A program made the position numbers and the translations under genes. The notes under the pieces are model-generated. The model did no database searches. It worked only from the letters and a program-made list of their open reading frames with translations, and had not been told where the DNA came from. 10,438 nucleotides of DNA from assembly GCA_031270755.1 (NCBI GenBank), contig JAISWV010000259.1, forward strand, positions 1 to 10,438. The letters run 5' to 3'. The DNA comes from Synergistaceae bacterium. GTDB taxonomy: Bacteria; Synergistota; Synergistia; Synergistales; Aminobacteriaceae. This document shows, one piece after another, positions 4,863 through 10,438 of this stretch (position 1 is its first letter; every line of letters begins with the position of its first letter).

Positions 4863-7800
4863 TTAAAAAGCCTCCCTCCAATACTGCAGATGCGGAATCT
4901 CCGGCTCAATGCCGGGCACGGTCGCATACTTGCTTTTGGCCGCGCTTTTAGTCTCCACGATGGAGTTTTCCGCGTGGGTCACGAAGTCTTTCGTCTCCTC
5001 GTACTGGCCGAACGCATCCAGCGCTCCCGGTCTCAACGCCTTGACGCCCATAAAAAGGTTGCCCCGCGCGCCGGACATCCCCACGATCTTGATGTTCTTG
5101 AATACGTAGGCCTGGCCTCCCTGCCACATCGACTCCCCCGTATCCGGGTCCAGGGCGTACAGTTTGCCGTACCCGATGTCCTTGCACCGCTCCTGGTCCG
5201 TGGGCAGCTCGGTAAACGGAATGAAGGTGGCGACGTAGAGAACGCCATACTGGTAAAAGGGCTCGGTCGTGACGTACTCCGCCTCCGTCGGCTGGTGTTG
5301 GTCGTTGACCTTCGGGCGCAGGCGCAGTTTCCAGCCGTCCGGGCCCACCGGCGGCTGGTCCTCGGATACCTCCCCGGACCAGGCGGGAATGATCGCCGGT
5401 GTGGTTTTCAGGTACTTGAACGACGTCAAGTCGCCGAGGGTCACGGGAGCCGATATGCTCCCGGTCGGGTAGGAGAGGTCTGTCTTCACTCCCGCTTTCG
5501 GATTTTTCATGTGCAACCCGAAAATGTACTGCTCGTCGTTGCGGATCCCCCTCTGCTGGTTGACTATCTCCCCCGACGGCATGGTGAGCGGGACTTGCCC
5601 CGGGGCCGTGATGTCGGCGGTGCCGCAAAAGAGCCACTGGTTGGTTCCCGCGCTGCTTCCAAGGACCAAGTAGCCGACGGGAAGGGCTATGGGCTTGTCT
5701 CCGGCGGCGCGCAGGCGGAAAATACTTTTGAGCTTCCAGTCCTCGGCGGCGTAGGTCAGGTCGCAGTACAGGACGTTGCCCTCGCTGTCCCCCGTAAAGA
5801 ACTCCTTGGCGTGAAGTTTTGTCGTTTCGTCCTCATAAAGGTAGTGAGCCGGTGTGATCCCCATCCCCAGGGTCGAACCCGCGGGGCCGGCGTAACCGTT
5901 CGCCGTCGTGATTTTTTTGATGATCGATCCGTCGGCGGGCTCGAAAATGTAAAACGCCCTCCCTTGGGAATCGTTCAGGTTGTACCCCAACCCGCCGGGG
6001 ACGACGCCCACGTATCGGAATTCGTCGAATTCACCGTTGGGCAGCTTCTTCTTCACTCCCTTCAGCTCGGGTGCGACGATGGTCAGCCCCAGGTCCTCGT
6101 AGCCTTTGTAAAATTTGTCGTAGTCGGCAAACGCGTTGCCCCAGCGGTGGACGGAGCCGCTTTTCGGCGTTTCGTAGCGGTCGTTGTCGATGGCCCAGAC
6201 AAATTGAGGTTTCGCGTTGGCCGGGTTCGTGACGTTCATCATGTAAAGGCCATTGCCGGCCCATCCCAGGGACCCTGTCATGTAGGTCGCGGGCGTGGAG
6301 CCGAGGGTGATGTCGTGGGCGGACAGAAGTCCGTCCAGCAGCATCAGAGGCTGGGACGACCGGCTGTTCACCCCGTCGCCGCCCATCCAAACGTTATCCT
6401 GAAACTTCTGGTGTCTCAGGCGGTTCTGGAGGATATTGGGGGGAATGAAAGCCCACTGCTCCAAGCCGGTATCGTAGTCCAAGGAATGCAGAACCCCTCG
6501 GTTGGTCTGGATGTAAATGCGCCAGGGCCTGTCCTTGTCGATCCCGCTTAAAGCCGGTTCGCCCACGGTCAAGTAGACGGAATGCTCCATGTTGCCCAGA
6601 ATCCCGTTTTCATTTTGAATTCCGTTGGCGTTGGCGTACTTTATGAGCCAGTTCTTGAATCTTTGGGCATCGCCGGGCGGGGCGCCGGTCAAGGAGCCGA
6701 AGTTCGCGAGAGTATCTATAAGGACAGTGTTTGTGCCTCCGTCGACATCCATCGGGGCCTCGGCCGTGTAGGTTTTGTTTTGCCGCTCCGTGTCGTTCTC
6801 CATTTGTTTACCGGCGTCCCACTTCAGCACCGAGTTGGTCTGGTCCTTGGGGAGTGTGTAGCGTGCGAAAGCGCTACCCCACTGCCTCAGGCTGTCCAAA
6901 GTGTAGGACGAGGCGAAAAGCGCCAGGTCGCCGTTTTTCTCCTTCTCGTCTTCCAGCATGAGGCGGGGCGCGCCCCCCGCCAGGCGCTCGGTTCGGATGG
7001 CCGCCAGGACGGACTGCAGTTTTTCCACCAAGCTGGGCACGTCGTCCGCGAAGATGGGTTCCACGGTTATGTCCGGCGTTCCGTTGTTGTCCTTGGGCTG
7101 GCCCGCGTGGGCCATGCGCCTCATGGCCTTGCGGAGGCGTTTGGCCGTGGAGTCGGACGGCTCGTCGGAGGTGTAGGGATCGCCGTCGTTCTCCATGCCC
7201 TCCGTGGTGATCAGGCCCACGACGATGGTGCGAATGGGATGGTCCATCTCGAAGGTCTTCTCCACCCATTGCGACCCGTTCCAGTTGCGGCCCCTCATCG
7301 TTTTCGACTCCAGGAATATCCGCTGCAGGCTGTGCATCATGGAGCCCGTGTCGTTGACGCTCCAGCCAGGCTTGGTCTCGTTGCCGCAGGTGAAGTAGAT
7401 GATCCAGTTGCCCTGACAGGAGCCCGTGACGGGGAAATAGCCCCGGGTGTCGCCTGTTCCGTTGGTTTGCCCCACATTGTAGGACAGTGAAGTTTTGGGG
7501 TGGAAAAAGTCGCGCAGGGTCCCCACCACCGTACCGGTCATGAGGCCCTCGGCGTTGCGCATGCGCCTCATGACCACCCCTCTGTAGCTAACGTTATTGG
7601 AGTTGACGGTTCGGTTCCCCTCGGCCCCCGAGGCGTGGTGGACAGGTCTGGTGGCGGCGGCGGGGGTGTCGTAGATCAGATCTTCCGCGCTCCCCGGTAT
7701 GGAGGAGATGGTGAACTCGTCGTTGAGGATGCCGCTGGTGAGGGGTGTATCCCAGGCGACCTGGTCCACGCCGTCGATCAGCTCCCGGAAGGTGGCGAGG

Positions 7801-8897
7801 CTGGACGTGGGAAGGTACGACGAGCCCGACTTGCTGTACATGAAGTCGAAGGGCACGTGCAGGATGGACCGCATGTAGGCCGCGCCGCTTCCATAAATCC
7901 CGCCGGTCAGGGTCACGTAGGGCTCTTTGACGTAGGCGGAATTATACACGCCGCTGCCCTGAGCGGCAATGCCGCTGTCGTCGGGCACGTCAAACCACCC
8001 ATACGTTCCGCTCAAGTTATACGGCCCATACGGACCAGCCGGTCCTTTGTGGTAAAGATAATACCTCTTCGTGTTCGATTGGTAAAAATAGTCCACATTT
8101 CCGCTCGTGTACTTGTAAGGGGCTCTTTTCATGGCGATCGATGACGATGTGCCCGAGGTGATGTTCTTCTCGTAAAAGGTCGTCGCGACCCCCATGCGCA
8201 TCCGGGAGAGGATCTCCTGGTTCCGGTCGTCCGCGCTGGGAGACAGGATTCTCGACAACACCACCTTCAGCTTGTACGCTTTGCTGTCGTTGGGGACCAG
8301 ATGCTGCTCCGCCAGGGCCTTCGGAACGGAACCTTTCAATTGGGTGATGTTCCCCTGGGCGTCCCTGGCGGGCAGATAGGGAACCAAAGTTTGTGGAAAA
8401 CCCGTGGGAGGCGATCCCTTACCGTTCCACTCGGCGAAGGTACGGTTCTTGAACGTCAGAAGATAGGGCTTGCCGGGGTCCAGGCTATAGTAGCAGTCAA
8501 TATCCCCGATGACGTTGTTGGTCGCGTCCAGGTCGCGGCCCCAGCGCAGGTAAATGCCGTCTCCTTCCGTTCCCGAGGCGTTTCTGATGGGACGCCCCCC
8601 CATGCCGAAAGTGTCCTGTTTCAGCATCTCGATGCGCGTGTTCGCGTTGGCCATATCCGGGTACAGGGTGTAGCTTTCGATAGGCCTCTGCCCCTTCATG
8701 GACATGGTCATGTTGCCGCTCACGTCCAGATAAAAGAGCACGTTGGGCTCCACGTTCTTGAGAATCGCGTCCTCCAGGGGGTAGTCTCCGCTGGGACCCA
8801 CCGTGAACGTCTTGAACTCCAAAGTAGCGGCGGCCGCCGCCGGCTGAAGAAAAAGACAGGCCAACAGGGCCAGAAACACAATGATCTTCTTTCGCAT
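4863..8897 (-). CDS. pilY1: PilY1/PilC-type type IV pilus tip-associated protein
   Basis: A 1344-residue exported protein. PilY1/PilC proteins prime pilus assembly with minor pilins and act as tip adhesins or surface sensors. The ATG at 8897 follows AGAGGTGA and begins a signal peptide (KKIIVFLALLACLF, cleavage near residue 22-24). Residues 51-62 read PNVLFYLDVSGN, the first strand of a von Willebrand A-like domain; the MIDAS is D58-S60-N62 rather than DxSxS. A long insertion rich in Tyr, Gly and Ser (about 70-540) separates this from the next vWA-like strand, VVGLITTEG, and an acidic loop (D571, D573, D578). The helix DVPSLVEKLQSVLAAI follows. From about residue 790 a Neisseria-PilC-type beta-propeller is seen (RPWRIYIQTNRGVLHSLD, VWMGGDGVNSR, WAGNGLYMMNVTNP, GDSEGNVLYCDL). 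It starts 17 bases after the PilX-like gene and abuts the small secreted gene. Upstream in-frame starts to 9188 are rejected because they overlap the PilX-like gene. Confidence 0.9.
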   Translation of the reverse strand: MRKKIIVFLALLACLFLQPAAAAATLEFKTFTVGPSGDYPLEDAILKNVEPNVLFYLDVSGNMTMSMKGQRPIESYTLYPDMANANTRIEMLKQDTFGMGGRPIRNASGTEGDGIYLRWGRDLDATNNVIGDIDCYYSLDPGKPYLLTFKNRTFAEWNGKGSPPTGFPQTLVPYLPARDAQGNITQLKGSVPKALAEQHLVPNDSKAYKLKVVLSRILSPSADDRNQEILSRMRMGVATTFYEKNITSGTSSSIAMKRAPYKYTSGNVDYFYQSNTKRYYLYHKGPAGPYGPYNLSGTYGWFDVPDDSGIAAQGSGVYNSAYVKEPYVTLTGGIYGSGAAYMRSILHVPFDFMYSKSGSSYLPTSSLATFRELIDGVDQVAWDTPLTSGILNDEFTISSIPGSAEDLIYDTPAAATRPVHHASGAEGNRTVNSNNVSYRGVVMRRMRNAEGLMTGTVVGTLRDFFHPKTSLSYNVGQTNGTGDTRGYFPVTGSCQGNWIIYFTCGNETKPGWSVNDTGSMMHSLQRIFLESKTMRGRNWNGSQWVEKTFEMDHPIRTIVVGLITTEGMENDGDPYTSDEPSDSTAKRLRKAMRRMAHAGQPKDNNGTPDITVEPIFADDVPSLVEKLQSVLAAIRTERLAGGAPRLMLEDEKEKNGDLALFASSYTLDSLRQWGSAFARYTLPKDQTNSVLKWDAGKQMENDTERQNKTYTAEAPMDVDGGTNTVLIDTLANFGSLTGAPPGDAQRFKNWLIKYANANGIQNENGILGNMEHSVYLTVGEPALSGIDKDRPWRIYIQTNRGVLHSLDYDTGLEQWAFIPPNILQNRLRHQKFQDNVWMGGDGVNSRSSQPLMLLDGLLSAHDITLGSTPATYMTGSLGWAGNGLYMMNVTNPANAKPQFVWAIDNDRYETPKSGSVHRWGNAFADYDKFYKGYEDLGLTIVAPELKGVKKKLPNGEFDEFRYVGVVPGGLGYNLNDSQGRAFYIFEPADGSIIKKITTANGYAGPAGSTLGMGITPAHYLYEDETTKLHAKEFFTGDSEGNVLYCDLTYAAEDWKLKSIFRLRAAGDKPIALPVGYLVLGSSAGTNQWLFCGTADITAPGQVPLTMPSGEIVNQQRGIRNDEQYIFGLHMKNPKAGVKTDLSYPTGSISAPVTLGDLTSFKYLKTTPAIIPAWSGEVSEDQPPVGPDGWKLRLRPKVNDQHQPTEAEYVTTEPFYQYGVLYVATFIPFTELPTDQERCKDIGYGKLYALDPDTGESMWQGGQAYVFKNIKIVGMSGARGNLFMGVKALRPGALDAFGQYEETKDFVTHAENSIVETKSAAKSKYATVPGIEPEIPHLQYWREAF

Positions 8898-8902
8898 TTT
8901 CG

Positions 8903-8910
8903 TCACCTCT
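8903..8910 (-). promoter_or_regulatory. Ribosome binding site of the PilY1-type gene
   Basis: AGAGGTGA on the minus strand ends five bases before the ATG at 8897. It picks this start over more upstream in-frame codons, and the signal peptide begins exactly here. Confidence 0.75.
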
Positions 8911-8914
8911 CGAT

Positions 8915-9667
8915 TTATGATCTGGACAGTATTTGGACAAAGGCCTCCTCGGCGGTCCGAAGCAGTTTGCCCTGATGGTCGTAAAGCCGCACGCGAATCA
9001 GGTACGCGCCGTAGCTGTCCGGGTCCAGTTCTTCTCCGCCGCTGGAAACGCCGGTGCCGGCTCCGGGTCCTGTGTGGTCGCCCACGTTCTTTAATCCCCC
9101 CGACCCCGCCACCCCCGCCATGTGAAAAACGGGTGGGAAATCCTTCATTTCGTCCGGGTTGCTGCGGAGAATGTCGTAATTCACCCACTCCGGCATGAAG
9201 TGCATGTCGAAGACCTCCGTCACCACACGCTGAGTGCCCGATATTTCTTCGCTCCAGGGTTCGCCGAAGCGCAGCTGGGCCAGAACCAGGCTTCCATTCG
9301 CTGGAGTGGTGCCGCTGTCGTAGCCCAGGGCCGGAACGTGCATCGTCTTGCCCGCGGTTTTGTTGTCGTCGATTATCTGGGCTATCTTGGCCTGAATGGC
9401 GCTCAAGACCGTCGTGTGGTCCACGTAGCTCCCTCTCTGCTCGGTGGAGATCCAGGAGAAGCCATAGACGAAGTCGAAGGTCAGGCCGATGATCACTCCC
9501 CCCACCACCACTACCGCCAGAGCCAGCACCAAAGCCACGCCTTTGCGCGCCTTCAATTCAAACTCAGGGGGGCGGAGCTCGCTCGACCGCCGCGCGGTTC
9601 CCGCCGAAACGCCCTTTACAGACGAACCCCTGCCTTGACCCAACACAGAAACAGTATCCCCAGTCAA
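8915..9667 (-). CDS. PilX-like minor pilin / pilus assembly protein with TTG start
   Basis: A protein of about 250 residues with one N-terminal membrane helix (GVALVLALAVVVVGGVIIG, residues 43-61) preceded by the basic KARK. This resembles the PilX-type prepilin N-terminus (KxRG followed by an apolar helix without the usual Glu at position +5; here +5 is Leu). A helix-like stretch, VLSAIQAKIAQIIDDN, follows. The C-terminal half is rich in beta-type sequence and ends in VRLYDHQGKLL. If Gly43 is the prepilin peptidase site, the leader is unusually long (43 residues). The gene follows a PilW-like gene and precedes the PilY1-type gene, matching the pilW-pilX-pilY1 order. The TTG at 9667 overlaps the upstream stop as TTGA and has GGAGG eight bases upstream. 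The assignment to PilX rests on position and the N-terminus, since the body is divergent. Confidence 0.72.
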   Translation of the reverse strand: MTGDTVSVLGQGRGSSVKGVSAGTARRSSELRPPEFELKARKGVALVLALAVVVVGGVIIGLTFDFVYGFSWISTEQRGSYVDHTTVLSAIQAKIAQIIDDNKTAGKTMHVPALGYDSGTTPANGSLVLAQLRFGEPWSEEISGTQRVVTEVFDMHFMPEWVNYDILRSNPDEMKDFPPVFHMAGVAGSGGLKNVGDHTGPGAGTGVSSGGEELDPDSYGAYLIRVRLYDHQGKLLRTAEEAFVQILSRS

Positions 9668-10437
9668 TTTCTTATCCTCCAGGTCAAATTTTTTGTCAAG
9701 ATCCGGTGGCGCAGGTCGTGGGAAGCTATGGGAGGCAGCCAAGAGGGCCAGGTTTTTGGCTGTCCCCGGCTGTGCCCCACCCCGTCCGCTTCCGCCCCTC
9801 TGGCGGCCATGTACATGGTCAAGAGGCGCGAAGCCGGGTTGTAGGTGAAATGCAGGCCCACCACGTTGCGCGCCAAGACGTCGGACACGAAGGACGACTC
9901 CGTGTCGAAGACGACCCTCACCAACTCGTTTTGGTCGTTTCGGAAAAGGCGCGCCGCCTGGAGCAGGTGAATCTCGTCCAGCCCCATCACCGTGCCTTTT
10001 ACGTCTTTCACGCTCTCCGGCGCCACCCGTGTCGTCAGCACGTCCTGACTCGCCGCCGTTGTCCAGCCTTCCGCCAGCATGGGAAGCCGCAGAGTGGGAA
10101 AGAGCAGCCAATTTCTCACGCTGTTGGTTCCGGCGGAGGGGTTGAACTTTCCCCCGATGCCGTCGTAGGGAAATTTCTCCAGGTAGTTCTTCCCCGTGCC
10201 CTCCGGGGCGAAAAGCGTGAATATCTCCACCTCGTCGTTCTTCGTGACCTCCGCTTCGCCCGTGAGTGTCCTGAACCTGGCCTTCACACCTGTGGGAACA
10301 CCCCAGGCGTAGTACAACTCCGGTCCCACATAGGCCGTTCCGCCAGGGCCGAACTGATCCGGGTTCGTCAACAGGCCGGGGTTCGTTATCGCCGCCGCGC
10401 TGTACTCGCTACCCGTGGTGGTGCCCACCGTCACGGG
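9664..10437 (-). CDS. PilW-like minor pilin, C-terminal part (5' end outside window)
   Basis: The frame is open to the window edge, so about 257 codons are visible and the N-terminal prepilin helix is not. The GTG at 10434 is only an in-frame codon and need not be the start. The visible part has DEVEIFTLFAPEGTGKNY near the beginning, then GLDEIHLLQAARLFRN, and NVVGLHFTYNPASRLLTMYM towards the end. The last pattern (a strand reading VxGLxFxY followed by a strand of alternating apolar residues) resembles the C-terminal beta region of PilW-type minor pilins. About 40 residues, rich in Pro, Trp and Arg, follow it. The stop overlaps the TTG start of the PilX-like gene. Identification as PilW rests on this pattern and on gene order. 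Confidence 0.65.
   Translation of the reverse strand, partial: PVTVGTTTGSEYSAAAITNPGLLTNPDQFGPGGTAYVGPELYYAWGVPTGVKARFRTLTGEAEVTKNDEVEIFTLFAPEGTGKNYLEKFPYDGIGGKFNPSAGTNSVRNWLLFPTLRLPMLAEGWTTAASQDVLTTRVAPESVKDVKGTVMGLDEIHLLQAARLFRNDQNELVRVVFDTESSFVSDVLARNVVGLHFTYNPASRLLTMYMAARGAEADGVGHSRGQPKTWPSWLPPIASHDLRHRILTKNLTWRIRN
9676..9680 (-). promoter_or_regulatory. Ribosome binding site deciding the TTG start of the PilX-like gene
   Basis: GGAGG on the minus strand is followed by eight bases and TTG at 9667-9665, which overlaps the upstream TGA (9666-9664) as TTGA. No ATG or GTG with a comparable site precedes the membrane helix. Stop-start overlap points to translational coupling. Confidence 0.75.
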
Positions 10438-10438
10438 C

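Noticed and set aside
4539..6551. Plus-strand open frame of 670 codons, with further plus-strand frames at 6582-7490, 7500-8144 and 8301-8975
   Set aside because: All are antisense to the PilY1-type gene and have low-complexity Arg/Val/Gly-rich composition. They are shadows of a GC-rich gene.
8898..9188. Upstream extension of the PilY1-type frame
   Set aside because: The extra 97 residues are Arg/Gly-rich, overlap the PilX-like gene and would bury the signal peptide that starts at 8897.
9664..10111. The 398-codon minus-strand frame that begins at 10111 before the PilX-like gene
   Set aside because: Its first part is out of frame with the PilW-like gene it overlaps and has no pilin-like sequence. 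Only the portion from TTG 9667 has a ribosome site and a membrane helix.

Overview
The window is bacterial chromosomal DNA, GC-rich apart from one visibly AT-richer patch (about 2220-3300). The gene content is a citrate fermentation transporter with CitG, remnants of a peptide-type ABC transporter with RidA and a SelA-like enzyme, and a type IV pilus tip cluster. GTG and TTG starts are used freely behind strong AGGAGG-type ribosome sites. Together this suggests an anaerobic amino-acid or organic-acid fermenter. Synergistota is my best guess, at low confidence, because no marker gene is present.

Region 1 (1-2220, plus strand). The 3' end of citG, which makes the prosthetic-group precursor of citrate lyase, is followed by a CitMHS-family metal-citrate symporter. 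A strong intrinsic terminator closes the unit. Import and lyase cofactor synthesis thus sit together, as in citrate fermentation loci.

Region 2 (2220-3440, minus strand). A tRNA-Ser(CGA) gene has a fully consensus promoter and its own terminator. Just past its 3' end lies a broken P4-type tyrosine recombinase: frameshifted, and truncated before most catalytic residues. This is the layout of a decayed genomic island integrated at a tRNA.

Region 3 (3461-4499, minus strand). This is a graveyard of four consecutive gene fragments in one orientation: an internal piece of a SelA-like PLP enzyme, the C-terminal tail of an OppD/DppD-type ATPase, the N-terminal Walker A part of an OppF/DppF-type ATPase, and a RidA gene that lost its start. 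The order and orientation fit a single peptide-transport/amino-acid operon collapsed by at least two internal deletions.

Region 4 (4500-10438, minus strand). A tightly packed type IV pilus tip operon reads, in transcription order, PilW-like minor pilin (5' end outside the window), PilX-like minor pilin (TTG start coupled through a TTGA overlap), a 1344-residue PilY1/PilC-type tip protein (signal peptide, von Willebrand A-like domain with a degenerate MIDAS, PilC beta-propeller), and a small secreted protein in the position of PilY2. These genes would build and display the pilus tip for adhesion or twitching.

I saw no CRISPR array, insertion sequence or rRNA. The most unusual points are the collapsed operon, the tRNA-linked integrase remnant and the divergent pilus tip set.
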